Source of the DNA: Dryas octopetala
Taxonomy: Eukaryota; Streptophyta; Magnoliopsida; Rosales; Rosaceae
Length of the DNA: 64,000 bases
Direction: 5' to 3'
NCBI GenBank assembly: GCA_963921425.1
Contig: OY992835.1
Span: 1,426,001-1,490,000 of the forward strand
This document shows, in pieces, positions 34,634 to 47,610 of the stretch. The notes below the pieces were generated by a model. That model searched no databases. It was not told the origin of the DNA and was given only the letters and a program-made list of their open reading frames with translations. Position 1 is the first letter of the stretch. Each line of letters starts with the position of its first letter. A program made the position numbers and the translations under genes.

Positions 34634-37600
34634 ATGAAGAACCAACTATTTTCAAGTGATGAAGATGAGAATCATCAGTCACTAAGATCCATAGTTTCTT
34701 ATTGTTGGTGGAGATCGGCTGCAAAATTTGATGAGTGTGTTAATAATCACCTGATAACCAGCGCTTGTAGTCTCACACCAAGGACCATAGTGCTTAAAGA
34801 GTTGGAGAGACTGGCTTTGGTTGCAAATCATGAGAGGATTAATGAGCTTCGGCACAAGCTGCTCATGTATCGATCAGGTGATTTCTGGATGCCCATAGGA
34901 GGTATCAGTAAGGATAAGATGGACATTCCACCCGTGGCCACAATTCTCTTGGTTGGTTTCTCTGCTTCTGGCAAGAGCTCGCTAATCAACCTTATGTACT
35001 CTGTTTTGGGTCGCTCTGGACTCATACCCTTTGCTCAAACATCATCATCCTCTGCTTCTGCTGCAGGTAATTAACTCATTTCATTATTTATTTCTTTAAT
35101 TTCTTTGAATAATTAGGCTATTGTTGTAAATATATTGTTATACGTGGCTATTCCTGTAATTAGTTGTAGGGGCATACTAGTAAATATTCAAAACCTAGTA
35201 AACCCTACCTCTATATAAGGATATTTATAACATGAATGAAAATGACAGATGATATTCTCTCTGCCTCCTCTTTTCCACAAACCCTAATTTCTACCTACTT
35301 TTACAACACGTTATCAGCACGAGAAGCTCTTTGGATTGTGGATCGCTAAACGAAAGAGGATAATCATTCAATTTGTTCTTCAACCATGTAGGTTTTATAT
35401 AACAATTTTATGTTCATGTTTTAAAACCTTGATTGATTGAAAAATCTTCCATGAAGCATGAACTCTAAATTTATGTGATTGATTTATTTGGGATTATACA
35501 TTTAAATACATGTATTTGAGTTGAATGATTAAAATAAAAAGAGGAATAATTTTTGGGTGATCGGAAAACCACCCCGCGCTGCCCAGTAGCAGTGCTCCTT
35601 CGCTGCCAGCAGCAGCGCCCCTTCGCTGCCAGCGCAGCTTTGCTGCCCACGCAGGCCCAGCAGCAGCCCAGCCCAAGGCGCCAGCCCAGCAGGCCCGCCA
35701 CGCGGCTGCCACGTCACCGGCACGCAGGCTCCACCACGCCGCTACCACGTGGACGCCACGCAGGTGCCACGTCAGCTGCCACGCGGACGCCACGCAAGCA
35801 GCCACCAAGCTGCCACGTCAGCGCCACTCTCACGCTGACACATGGCAAGCCTCCTGAAACTTTGTAAAAAGGAGATTTTAATTCTTGCCATGCCTCGGAT
35901 TTGAACCCAGGACCTCTTGTGCACCACTTGCACCTTAACCACTGTACTGTTGATGATTTATAATATATATACTGTAAATGTCAGAAACTTTTATTCAAAT
36001 AATTTTGTGATATTTTTCTGTTCTACTTGGGTATATGAATAGTTTACTTGTTTAAATTTTTGCACTAGAATATATGTGTAGAAATTGCAGGTAATTAATG
36101 AACCAGTAGTTTATACATAAATATTGAACTTATAGCTTCAATAATGCCATATACGGGACCTGAAGTTTCCTTCATAAATTCACCATACATGATAAAACCA
36201 GTAGATTTTACATGTCTATACCATGTTATAGAACTTGAAGTTCTTATTTATTGCTTATGGATGTTATTGCCTAAAGTACTAATTATGATTATTTGTTCCT
36301 TTCAACCAAAGAATGTCGAATCTCAACAAGCTTGATTTTGTCGCTTTGGAAGTTTTCGGAAGAAACTATCTAAAGTGGACTCAAGATGTTAAGCTTCATT
36401 TGACTGCCAAGAAGATGAGGTTGACAATCAATGCAGACAATGTTGTCGCAGAGTCTCTTAAGGCAAGTGCCATGATCTTCATTAGGAAGCATATGGAGGA
36501 AGTACTTCAAGTTGAGTACCTCGCTGAAGACGATCCACGAGCTCTTTGGGTCGCTCTGGAAGACCATTTTCTTGCCTGAAGTAAGACATGATTGGCAGAA
36601 CATTCGTTTCCAGGATTTCAAATTCGTGAATGAGTATAATTCGGAGATCTGCCGGATCCGGTCACTCCTCAAATTTTGTGGGGAGGAGCTCACTGAAGCT
36701 GACCAATTGGAGAAGACTTTCTCCACCTTCTCTGCCTCCTGTTTGGTCCTGCAGCAACAATACAGGGAGAGAAATTTTACCAAGTTCTCGGCATTGATCA
36801 CTACTCTGTTGCTCGCTGAAAAGAACAACAACTTATTAATGAGAAATGATCAAGCCCGACCTGTCGGTACTAAAGCAGCACCATTGCCTGAAGCAAACGC
36901 TGTTGCTCATCGCGATTCAAACTGCGAAAGAGGATACCGAGGTCATGGAAAGGGCACAAAGTCTGACTGCCCGAGATATGGAATGAAAGGTTCTCAGAGG
37001 AATGGCCTGTATGACCGAGGCCAACGTGGCCATGGCGCACGTGGTAGGAACCATAGTCTCTCGGCCGCAAGAACTCGAAATGAGAGGAACACTGGTCCGG
37101 CCCGTCGCCACCAGAATCAGAATCAGAATGATCTCTGTTACCGATGTGGAGGAACTGATCACTGGTCCCGCAGCTGCCGTGCATCAGCGCAAGCTGTGAA
37201 TGAGTATCACGCCAGTCGCGGAACTCGAGAGACCAATTTCGTTGAGGGATCATTTCCTATGGATACCACCTTAGAGGTCACTGATTTCCAGGCTGCTACT
37301 AGACACTTCGAAGACTAGAAACTCGATGACATGGATATGATCGGCGCTTGTGCCGTATTTATTTTCTGAATAATGTTTTTCTTATTCGCATTATTTTGGT
37401 GATTTATGATTTGGATTATTTGTTTTGGAAATTTGGTTATGCTCGAATATTACTTAATTCAATCAAGCTATTTTCATACATGTGATCTATTGAATTAAAT
37501 TTATGAATAAGCATGTTTAGTGGGGAAGTTTGTTGTCTGGCAGACAGTGCTACTACGCACACCATACTTCAAGATCGGAAGTATTTTTCAAACTTATTGC

Positions 37601-40600
37601 TTACTCATACCTCTGTGACAACCATATCAGGCCAATCCAACCTGATAGAGGGCCATGGCAAAGCCCATTTTTATGTTGTCCAATGGTACTGAATTACCAT
37701 TAATGAGGCCTTATATTCTCCAAGTTCCAGAAGAACGTTGTTGAGTTATAAGGATATTCGAGGCAACGGTTATCATGTTGAAACCACTGAGGAAAATGGA
37801 GTGGAATATCTTTGAATAACCTCCAATTTGTATGGCCAGAAGCATACATTGGAGAAATCGAAATGTCTCTCGAGCGGTCTTACATGACCACCATTAGATC
37901 GATTGAGGCCAATCACATAGTTAACCATAAGTTAACCAATTCGAGCAGTTTCTTGCTATGGCATGACCAGTTTGGATACCCAGATCAAAGTATGATGCGC
38001 CATATCCTCAATTCATCACACGGGCATCCCCTTACTAATAAGGATCTTGTGTTTAGTGACACACTATGCCAAACTTGCTCGCTCAGAAAGTTGAATACTA
38101 GACCATCATATGTAAAGACTAGTAAAGACTCCATCTTTCTCCTGCAAATGATACAAGGGAATATTTGTGGACTTATCCAACCACCATGCGGACCATTCAA
38201 ATATTTCATGGTTTTGGTTGATGCATCGACAAAGTGATCACATGTTACACTATTGTCCACATGAAACGCTGTTTTTGCTAAATTTCTCGCCCAGAAGGCT
38301 CACCACACGGATTATCCTATAAAGTCCAGAAGACTTGATAATGCCGCAGAGTTTACATCTAAAACTTTCGATGATTATTGCATGTCCCTTGGGATTAATG
38401 TTGAACATCGAGTTCCCCATGTTCACACCCAGAATGGTCTCGCAGAAGCGTTCATTAAAATATTACAAATGATCGCACGAACCTTGGTTATGCGCACCAA
38501 GCTTCCAATTTCTACGTGGGGCTATGCAATCTTGCATGCAGCCATGTTGGTCCGGTTGAGGCCCACTGCTACCCAACCTTATTCCGCGTTACAGTTGGTG
38601 ACTGGGTACGAACCTGACGTTTCGTACTTACGCGTATTTGGGTATGCAGTTTGCGTGCCAGTTGCGCCGCTACAACGTTAATGGGTCCTCAACGAACGAT
38701 GGGCATATATGTCGATTATGAATCCCCATCCATTATACGCTTTTTAGAGCCCTTGACAGGCGATCTCTTTACCGCTAGATTTGCGGATTGTCACTTTGAT
38801 GAGACAGTCTTCCCGCCGTTAGGGGGAGATAAGAACGTCACCGTTCCTGAAGAACGACGTGAATTGACGTGGAATGTCCCCACTATGTCTCATCTCGATC
38901 CCCGAACCGCACAATGTGATAGTGAAGTGCGAAGAATTCTAGATCTACAGAGTATAACTCATAATATGCCAGACGCATTCTCTGATCTAGCTAAAGTGAC
39001 GAGATCACATATACCTGCTACAAACGTGCCTGCAAGGATATCCGTCCCCGAAGGACGTGTCGTCCCAGGAGGACGTGTCGTCCCAGATGGACGAGGTACA
39101 TCAATAGTGGCTAACCAGTCATATGTCCCTGCCCAGAAGTGAGGTTGACTACTAGGTTCGATGGACTCTTATCCCTGGAAGAGGATACATTTGGCACAAA
39201 CGAGTCTCCTTGACATCGCGATCTCAATCGATCCATCTTACAAAATAGTTCCGGATTATGGGTCTGTCCCAGAAGAGACGGCGTTGGGGGACGCTCCAAC
39301 GTTTGAACCCACTCCCGAGAACATAGAGATCTCTATAAATTATGCATGCTTAAGTGAGCTCTGGAATCGAAAAGAGATTATAATCGATGATATATTTGTA
39401 TTCGCGGTAGCTACCGAAATCATAACTAGCGATGACATCGAACCTCACTCCATTGATGAATGTCAACGTCGAGACGACTGGCCAAAATGGAAAGAAGCAA
39501 TCCAGGTCGAATTAGATTCCTTGACAAAAAGAAAGGTGTTTGGGCCTGTCGTTCCTACACCTTCCCCATGTTAAATCTGTAGAATTTAAATGGGTATTTG
39601 TAAGGAAGCGTAATGAGAAAAACGAGATTGTGAGATATAAGGCTCGTCTAGTGGCGCAAGGATTTTCTCAACGCCCTGTGATTGATTACGAGGAAGTGTA
39701 TTCTCCCGTAATGGACGTCATAACGTTCCGTTACCTTATCAGTTTGGTAGTTTCCGAAAAACTGAGTATACAGCTTATGGATGTGGTTACTGCATATCTC
39801 TATGGGGATCTTGATACAGAGATATATATATATATATATATGAAAGTTCCCGTAGGACTTAAGACACCCGATACAAATAGTTCCAGACCACGAAACACGC
39901 TCTCCATTAGTTTGTGGCGTTCACTTTATGGATTGAAACAATCCGGACGGAGGTGGTATGACCGTCTAAGTGAGTATTTGATCGGGATGAGATATGTGAA
40001 TAATGTTCTATGCCCTTGCGTGTTATTAAGAACAAGTTCCAGCTTTACTATTGTAGTTGTTTATGTCGATGACATGAATCTAATGGGTACTTCTGAAGAG
40101 ATCAAGGAAACAACTAAACACCTGAAGTTGGAATTCGAGATGAAAGATCTTGGGAGAACGAATTTCTGTCTCGGCCTGGAGCTCGAACACCGTGCAGATG
40201 GAATTCTAGTCCATCAATCGAATTACATCAAGAAGATGTTAAGGCGCTTTAATGAGGATAAAGCAAAGCCTTCTAGCACGCTCATGATCATCCGTAGTCT
40301 AGATCCTAAGAAAGATATGTTTCGTCCCGCAGATGATAACGAAGAGATATTGGCACCAGAAGTCTCATATCTAAGTGCAATAGGCGCATTATTGTACTTG
40401 GCTCAATGTACTAGACCGAACATCTCATTCGTTGTGAACTTGTTAGCTAGATGTAGCTCTGCGCCAACACGCCGCCACTGGAATGGCATAAAAGATATTT
40501 TCCGCTACCTTTGAGATACGACGGATATGGACTTATTCTATCCCTAGCTACGCATCAAGGAATGGATCGAACCCCCTCGATCCTCGGAATGATGTCCGCC

Positions 40601-42960
40601 TAAGGCGTGTTCTCAAACTGATTATGTCTTTACCATTGGGAATACAGCAATATCTTGGAGGTCTACGAAACAGACCTTTGTTGCTACCTCTTCGAATCAT
40701 GCTGAGATTCTAGCCTTTCACGAAGCAGTTCGTGAATGTATATGGCTAAGAGCAGTTCCCAAGCATGTTCGAACTACGTGTGGGCTGCATTCCACCACTG
40801 TTGAACCAACGATTATCTATGAGGATAATGCCGCTTGCATCCAGCAGATGAAGACAGATTTCATCAAAGGAGACAACACCAAGCATATTGTACTGAAGTT
40901 CTTCTTCAATCAACAATAACAAGACAATCAGATGATCGAAGTCAAGCAGATCCGATCTCAAGACAACCATGCAGACCTCTTCACCAAGTCACCACGTTCT
41001 TGATGCATGTTCGAGGTATTGGTTTACGAAGATTGGCTGATTTACCTAGTATGTAGTCTTTAGGGGGAGTCGACATTAGGGGGAGTATCCCGAAGCATAC
41101 TCGCTTGACCATCGTGTACTCTTTTGTCCTTCGTCCAGGGTTATTTTGTCCCACTGGGTTTTGTTACCTGGCAAGGTTTTAATGAGGCACATCTTGGCAT
41201 GGTCACCCTACTCATACTACATCCTGAAGATGTGTTGATATGATATATATGCATTTGCTCATCTTTTCCCTTCGACCACGAGTTTTTCCCATTGGGTTTA
41301 CCGGGCAAGGTTTTGGTGTAGCAACTCTAATGCACCCCGCTCCCATTGACATACTATCTGCTTATGATCCAGAAGATATGACTTCACCTACTTTCGAGGT
41401 TCTGATACGACTACTCCACACTCACGCGCGTTGCACTCTTTTTCCTTCGACCAGGGTTATTTTTGTTCCCACATGGTTTTTATTACCTGGCAAGGTTTTA
41501 ACGAGGCAACTTAGAAGCGCATAGCAGAGACAACACTAATGACATGGAATATCCAAGGGGGAGTGTTGTAAATATATTGTTATATGTGGCTATTCCTGTA
41601 ATTAGTTGTAGGGGCATAGTAGTAAATATTCAAAACCTAGTAAACCCTACCTCTATATAAGGATATTTATAACATGAATGAAAATGACAGATGATATTCT
41701 CTCTGCCTCCTCTTTTCCACAAAGCTTAATTTCTACATACTTTTACAACATCTACATATTTATATTAACTATATAGATATCCGGCCATTTGTATATTGGA
41801 AGTTGTAGAAATGATCACACGACCATGTTTTTGAAAGAGCACAATGTGTTGAGGTCTCTGCGAAGTGGGTTCTGTGTGTATGACTCTCGGGGATTCCATT
41901 ACGACCAATTGGGTAGCCATGATAGTAGTCCTAGTCTTGAAGAAGAAGTGTCAAGTTGGATGAATGATAGTTGGATGAATGATGGGATTCAACACAACCA
42001 AGTATGCTTAAGATCAGGGGACGCTGCGTTAATGAAAGATGATGATATGGCTCTTCTTATGTCGGAATCGTCTTCCAAGTTTGTGAGGAGGAGAGTGAAC
42101 TGTGCAATGGTGGTGGCCAACATGGCAGAGATCTACAAGGCATTTCGAGATGGTGATTCTAAGCCAATGGAGGCCACAAGACAGCTTTTCTGCTCTAATG
42201 CTTTCAGAAATTGCAGTAAGCTAGTTTAATTCCTTCCTAATTAATTAATTCTATATATCTTGATCTATTTGTTTAATTGATAAAGTGATAATACCATGCA
42301 TATCCTTGGGTTTCAATAATATGCTATATATGGACAATTAATTAAGGAATAGTGTTACTAACTTATTACATGTCAGTAGATGAATGTTAGGAAAAACTTA
42401 CCTATTACGGTTATACATTATATGTGTCTATTTCTCTCATTATGTGATTTAGCACGTAATGAGAGAGATAAACACAATGTTGTATACACCTGTTACATGA
42501 AATTCTTTCTCTAAATGTTAATATGCTTGTTATATACAATTAATTAAGGAACATACAGTGTTCATTACTACATGCATATGTATATGCAGATGATGAGAAG
42601 CCTATCTTGATATTGACACATGGTGACATGTTATCAACTGAGGAGAGGATTGAAGGGCGGCTAAAAATATGTGAATGCTTGGGTGTATCAGAGACAAGCG
42701 GAGTATATGATATCGTGTGCCTTACAGAGTATGGATTTCTGGCCCAAGAATCAGACCCTGTCTCAGCCTATGCCCTAACAGAAGCAGTATATAGGGCATT
42801 GCTCATCTCAGACAGGACCCACTTGCCAAAGAAAACCCACCACGACTGGGCATTGCTTATATTATACTGGAATATCACCCTCTTTGGTTTTCTCTTTTCT
42901 CTCCTTGCTCACATTTGCTTCAAGCTCGGTCATAGGGATAAAAAACTACTCAAATATTAA
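34634..42960 (+). CDS. P-loop NTPase family gene interrupted by a Ty1/copia element
   Basis: Exon 1 (34634-35066) encodes a plant P-loop protein with Walker A GFSASGKSSL near residue 120. Exon 2 (best acceptor after 41776, or later; ends 42215) encodes HTTMFLKEHNVLRS and SGFCVYDSRGF. Exon 3 (42590-42960) encodes KPILILTHGDMLSTEER and a C-terminal membrane-like stretch WALLILYWNITLFGFLFSLLAH. Exons 2 and 3 join in phase (A|AT). The intron between exons 1 and 2 holds the 6.6-kb copia element. With the strong donor at 35067 (phase 1), none of the AG acceptors visible before the conserved text of exon 2 (after 41776, 41802, 41808) keeps the frame, so the gene may no longer be expressed correctly. 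The exact biochemical role of this family is not known to me. Exon 2 also holds a 15-bp tandem repeat (SWMNDSWMND). Confidence 0.7.
35122..35308 (+). repeat. 5' LTR of copia element
   Basis: 187 bp, with a TATA-like ctctatataagg about 90 bp into it. It is paired with the 3' copy at 41564-41750. Confidence 0.95.
35560..35950. repeat. GC-rich degenerate repeats and tRNA-like B box in copia leader
   Basis: Between the 5' LTR and gag there is a GC-rich patch of repeated gcagc / ctgccacg units (35570-35840). It is followed by a stretch whose minus strand reads GGGTTCAAATCC (about 35905), resembling a tRNA B box. No protein is supported here. Confidence 0.5.
36313..37317 (+). pseudogene. Copia gag
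   Basis: Two overlapping frames. The first (36313-36579) begins MSNLNKLDF and has YLKWTQDVKLHL. The second (from about 36580) has HDWQNIRFQDFKFVNEYNSE and LLAEKNNNLLMRN, and ends with a CCHC knuckle CYRCGGTDHWSRSC at about 37135-37176. A frameshift near 36575 separates them. This is the capsid and nucleic-acid-binding protein of the element. Confidence 0.9.
37500..40960 (+). pseudogene. Copia pol (protease, integrase, RT, RNase H) with multiple breaks
   Basis: Protease-like DSATTHTILQDRKYF is at about 37540. The integrase zinc region (WHDQFGYPD...CQTCSLRK) is at 37960-38100. The integrase core end (HTQNGLAEAFIKILQ) is at about 38420. The RT core comprises FKWVFVRKRNE, YKARLVAQGFSQRPVIDYEE, LYGLKQSGRRWYDRL and the catalytic VVYVDDMNLMG, at 39585-40090. 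The RNase H end (YEDNAACIQQMKTDFIKGDNTKHI) is at 40815-40895. Breaks lie near 37690, 38235, 38681, 39140, 39560 and 40515. A TA run at 39820-39840 interrupts the RT. Not functional. Confidence 0.9.
41564..41750 (+). repeat. 3' LTR of copia element
   Basis: 187 bp, with about five substitutions relative to the 5' LTR, so the insertion is fairly young. It is preceded by a polypurine tract at about 41554-41563. Confidence 0.95.
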
Positions 42961-43435
42961 TTAACTTGTTTTGTATGCATGTCATCAACTGTATCACATT
43001 AATTAATTAATTGTAGACAAGTTACTAGTAGCTAGCTAGGAAGCTGATCACTTGTGAAGTTGTACGTGTTAACTTAACTCTTATATTTGTCACGAATGTA
43101 ACCTTTTTATCTTGTGACTTGAGAATCTGAGATGGCTAACTCCAGACTTGATGTACTACTCTACGAATTTTAAGTTAATATTGTGTATTATTCCCTTAAG
43201 GTCCATTTTGGATTAAATAAAAAAATTAATATCTTGGAATCTTAAGTTAAGATTTTTTAGTTTCATGACTCATTTGGCTTGTAACTTGGTAGCTAGCTTG
43301 ACAATATTTACCCTGCAACTTTCCCTTTAGCCTCTTTTGTACAAGAAAGAATATGACTCATTGGATCTAGTTATTTCAAAATCAAAAATATTATATTTGG
43401 ATTAAAAATGTTCAAAAACATTATAAATAATTAAA
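42961..43435. other. 3' flank of P-loop gene, no gene seen
   Basis: AT-rich; contains the likely 3'-UTR of the preceding gene. Nothing else is recognisable. Confidence 0.5.
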
Positions 43436-43601
43436 GGGAAAAATGCATTTTTAGTCCCTCTATTTTACCTTGCAATCATTTTTAGTTCTTGTATTTTCAA
43501 AATTGCCAATTTGGTCCTTGTGTATATGTTTGCAAGCAATTTTAGTCCACCACCACCAATTGTGGCGGCGGGTTTGTGGTAGATTTCACCTATTATGCCC
43601 A

Positions 43602-43640
<39 letters not shown>

Positions 43641-43853
43641 AAAGCTGATGGGGGAGAGATGGATGGAGGGAGGGTGAGGATGGTGGTGGTGTGTTACTAT
43701 CGGTAGTGGAAGGGAATAGAGGGATGATTTTGGTGGTGGTGGACTAAAATTGCTTGCAAACATAAACACAGTAATCAAATTGGCAATTTTGAAAACACAA
43801 GGACCAAAATTGATTACAAGGTAAAACACAGGGACTAAAAATGAATTTTTCCC
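43436..43853. mobile_element. MULE-type MITE with 9-bp target duplication
   Basis: A 418-bp element with about 115-bp inverted arms (gggaaaaatgcatttttagtcc at the start and its inverse at the end). It is flanked by perfect 9-bp repeats ATAATTAAA at 43427-43435 and 43854-43862. The centre contains a GA microsatellite (43604-43634) and GGTGGT repeats. No coding capacity. Confidence 0.9.
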
Positions 43854-44239
43854 ATAATTAAATATACACCCAAGAGACATACACAACTTTGGGTAAAATC
43901 CAAGGATTTTTCATTTTCAATTAAAACCCATTTTAATAATATCACGATGATTACTTTCCTTTTATAGGTTTTGCTTAATCAACTCTACTACTTAGAATCC
44001 TCATATTACCCCTATATATTCAAATAGTAACTTTTAATGTTGGATTAACAAATACCATAGTTTAAGCAATTTCTAATTTCAAATTATGATTATGAAAAAT
44101 CAATTTGTTATTTCAATTTTAGTTTTAATTATGAATTTTAAATGTTCTGACATTTATGTTTGTGTGTCATCATTTTTGTTTGCATTTGATTTTGCTTGGG
44201 TGGTGAATTATCGTTGGTAGTCATTCTTACGTAGTTTAT

Positions 44240-44700
44240 GGAGCCAATGTAAATTATTCTTTTTTCTTCTTTCTTCTTCTTCGATCTTCTTCTTCAAATA
44301 ATTAAAATTTTGAAGACACGGTAAATAAAATGTTTTTCGTCTTCTTCTTTTTGTTCTTCGATTTTCTTCTTTTTTAAATAAAATTATTTTCATCTTCTTC
44401 TTTTTCTTCTTCAATCTTCTTCTTAAATAAAATTCTGAAGACATGGTAAATAAAATTCTTTTCATCTTCTTCTTCTATATTATGCTTAGCGATCTAGTCT
44501 TTTTTTTCCCTTCTATATTCTTCACTTTTTTCTTCTTCGTCTTTTTTTAATTTTCCAACCTAAGTCAGAGATATATTCTTCTTCTTCCATCTTTTTTTCA
44601 TCCTAAGGCAAATGTATATTTTCATTCTTTTTCTTATGCATCATCATTGTTTTAGTCTTTTTCTTCTTCTATATTATCTTATTCTTCTTCATCTTTCATA
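44240..44700. repeat. Pyrimidine-rich minisatellite
   Basis: Repeated TCTTCTTC-rich units, some with the linker ttgaagacacggtaaataaaa (about 44310, 44430). They are variable in length, roughly 70-140 bp apart. No gene. Confidence 0.7.
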
Positions 44701-44759
44701 TTTTTCCTTTTTCATCATTCTTTTTCAACCTAAGTTAGAGACATATTATCATCAGTTCA

Positions 44760-45750
44760 GGTGAGTGTCTTGCTAAAAAGCCAAAATTTTACTATGAACC
44801 ATAGTATGAGATTGACTATGTATAAGGACCACTGCAAATTGAAGTTGCTCTCCATTGCTCAAACAAGGTTTGTTTCTAAGCATTCTATATTTGTTGTTTT
44901 TTCTCAAAATTATTATAGGTTGGTGAGGAAATTCTCATGTCTAGACACTTTTTTTGTTTTTTGTGTTACTAGAGGGCAAATGCCAAAACAAAAGAAACAG
45001 ACAACAACTATTAAGTTAATCATCATGCATACACAGTACACTATTTTCAAAGAATTAATTATTAGGGAAAACTGCAATTTAGTATCTCAAGTTTGCCTCG
45101 TATTGCAAGTTGGTACCTCCAGTTCAATTTTCAACGATTTAGTACCTCAACTTCAATTTTTTGGCAAAAAAATACCTCTGTTAAGTCTTCCGTAAAAAAA
45201 AATCGTTAAATGCTGACGTGACATGTTACTGTAATGACTTTAATTTATTAAAAATAGCCACATGGAAAAATAAATAATATAATATTTTTAAAATAATAAT
45301 AAATTAAAAAAAAAACCTTTTAAAACCCACAATTAAATTTAAAAGCCAAAAATCACCCTAAACCCACAATCAATAGTTAATTTCTCTGTATTTTATTTGA
45401 TATCATGATGCTCAATCTTTCTTGATCCACGTAACATGGACTAAATTGATGTGTGCCAGAAGTGCACATGCCCTCGTAACTAAGCACTTAACTTGATTCC
45501 CAACAATATGAAAATAATGGATTAACCATTAATTGTAGAGTTTTGTGTTATGGATGCATCAGCATGAATTAATTAATTACCTCCATTTTTATCGGTCAGG
45601 AAAATCATTTCATGAAAAATGGATGGGCCTATTAATTATCTCCATTTTATATGCCCATGATTTCACCTCACGTGCATTCTTGTAGATCCAAGTTATCAAG
45701 TTGCCCATGATTTTATATGCCCATCATTTCTTGTAGATCCAAGTGCATTC
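44760..45750. other. TE-like intergenic DNA
   Basis: 45064-45240 resembles a MULE terminus (repeated tttagtacctc and a cgttaaatgctgacgtg motif, as at 24270-24400). 45640-45760 has a partial duplication of cttgtagatccaagt. No gene. Confidence 0.4.
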
Positions 45751-47104
45751 TTGGCCTATGTATTTCGGCTTGATATTTTGACTATATGTATCTATTTCAG
45801 GTTTGCTTCAACACTTGTGATGATTAGAAAATTTAACGAAGTAAAGGAAGGTCTACAACAAATGGTGATTAGTCCAAACTGGTCTTTATATAAAGAGGAT
45901 GATCCGAGCAAAACAAGAGCAGTGAAGCAAAAGATATTAGATGAATACTTTTGGGATGAGATTGATTATATACTTTCCTTTACAGCACCTATAAATGAGA
46001 TGATTAGGATGGCTGACACAGATAAGCCATGTCTTCACTTAGTTTATGAGGGATGGGATATCATGATAGAGAAAGTGAAGGCAGCTATCTATAGGAATGA
46101 GCACAGGCAACTGCATGAATATAGCAACTTCTTTGATGTGGTGTATATCATTTTAGTGGAGCACACCACTACATTGTTTGGCTCACTCTTTAAATCCTAG
46201 GTAAGTATTATGTGCTTCTTTCCTTTTAAAGTCTTTAAAATTTATTTTTAATTTTTTTATTATAATTTTATAAAATGATATCATTATTTACTTATAGGTA
46301 TTATAGTCCAAAATGGCTTCAAGAAGATCCTAGCTGTGTTGCTCCACACCAAGATGTCGAGATTACAAGGGAAAGAAAAAAGTGTCTTGAGGAATACTTT
46401 TCGGATGAGCAAGCTAGAAGAGATATCAATGTGGAGTATGCCTATTTTTTCAATGTGCTTGGGTGACTTTGGAGCTATTGATGCTATGAATGATATGTTT
46501 CTCATGGAACCAATAGTGTGGTGGCCATAGCTTTGAATCTACTTGGACAACCTTGTTCCTCCTCGTGTTGTGAAAGGAATTGAAGTAAGTATAAGTTCAT
46601 TCACTCTTTAAGAAGGAACAAGTTACAAAGAAGGTGTTACTCAAATGTGGGATGTTGGAGTAAGGGTCGGCAATGGGCCGGCCCAAATCTTTTAGGTTTG
46701 GGCTTGAATTAGAGGAGCCCAATAGGGATTTCGGGCCAGGCCGGGCTAGGCTAGGCCCGAACGTGCAGCCCATAATGGGCCCAAAGCCTGTTTACACACA
46801 TATATATATCTTCAATAAAAAAAATATAGGATTTTGGCTATATTGTGATTTGAACATGAGACCTCATGTAACAAACTTCAACTCTCAACCAACTGAGCTA
46901 ACTAATTTATTTGTCTAGTTTGTGAATCATAACATATTTAATATCTTTTTAGTTTATTTACTTCAATAAATTATTAATATGCTTATTAAGTTATTATATA
47001 ATACTATTATGTTAGTGTAATACCATAAATAATAAACTTTTAAAATTATATACAACATTACAACTATAATAAAACATAAATGTACATGTGTATATACAAC
47101 TATA

Positions 47105-47583
47105 ATTAAAGTTATTAAACCACGATCATTCATTAATTCGACCACCGTTACCTCACTTTTACATCTTCGATTGAGCTAATTTTTTGCATAGATTATCTTT
47201 GAGTGGGGAACTAAAACATAAACGGTTCAGATTGTTAAAAACACGATTGAGATGTGAACCTCTACATATAAATACACTTGAAAAGTATAATTCTAATAAC
47301 TTTCCCGTTGAAATCTTGTCTTTTCCACAATTGTGAAGACCACAACGTAATTTCAACAATATGAGCCGTTCATTTTTTATGTTCATAGTCAAAGATCATC
47401 CTTACAAAAAATCGGCCAAATTGGAATTCATTTACCCTTTCGATTATCATTAAAAAAACCACGATTGTTCATAAGTTGGACCATCGTTATCTAACTTCTA
47501 CATCTCCAATTGAGCTAATTTTTTACAAGGATGATATTTGAGTGGAGAACTAAAAAATGAACGGTTCAGATAGTTGAAAATAC
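47105..47583. repeat. Direct repeat pair
   Basis: 47105-47246 and 47449-47583 are diverged copies of one sequence (cgaccaccgttacct..., ttgagctaattttttgcat, gagtggggaactaaaa, aacggttcaga), spaced about 344 bp apart. The function is unknown; it lies within the nested hAT element. Confidence 0.75.
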
Positions 47584-47610
47584 AATTGCATCGTATGTTT
47601 ATAAAATATA

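Larger units (their letters stand above)
35122..41750 (+). mobile_element. Ty1/copia LTR retrotransposon, degenerate
   Basis: 187-bp LTRs at 35122-35308 and 41564-41750, TGTTGTAA...TTACAACA, differing at about five positions. Just after the 5' LTR is ttatcagcacgag, the usual plant copia primer site. A polypurine tract caagggggag precedes the 3' LTR. Order inside: gag, protease, integrase, reverse transcriptase, RNase H, which is the copia order. The coding frame has several shifts and stops. The 5 bp on each side (gctat and tctac) do not match as a target duplication. Confidence 0.95.

Noticed and set aside
35471..35867. Alanine/tryptophan- or proline-rich frames in the copia leader
   Set aside because: Composition artefacts of the GC-rich repeat block; three frames on both strands are open.
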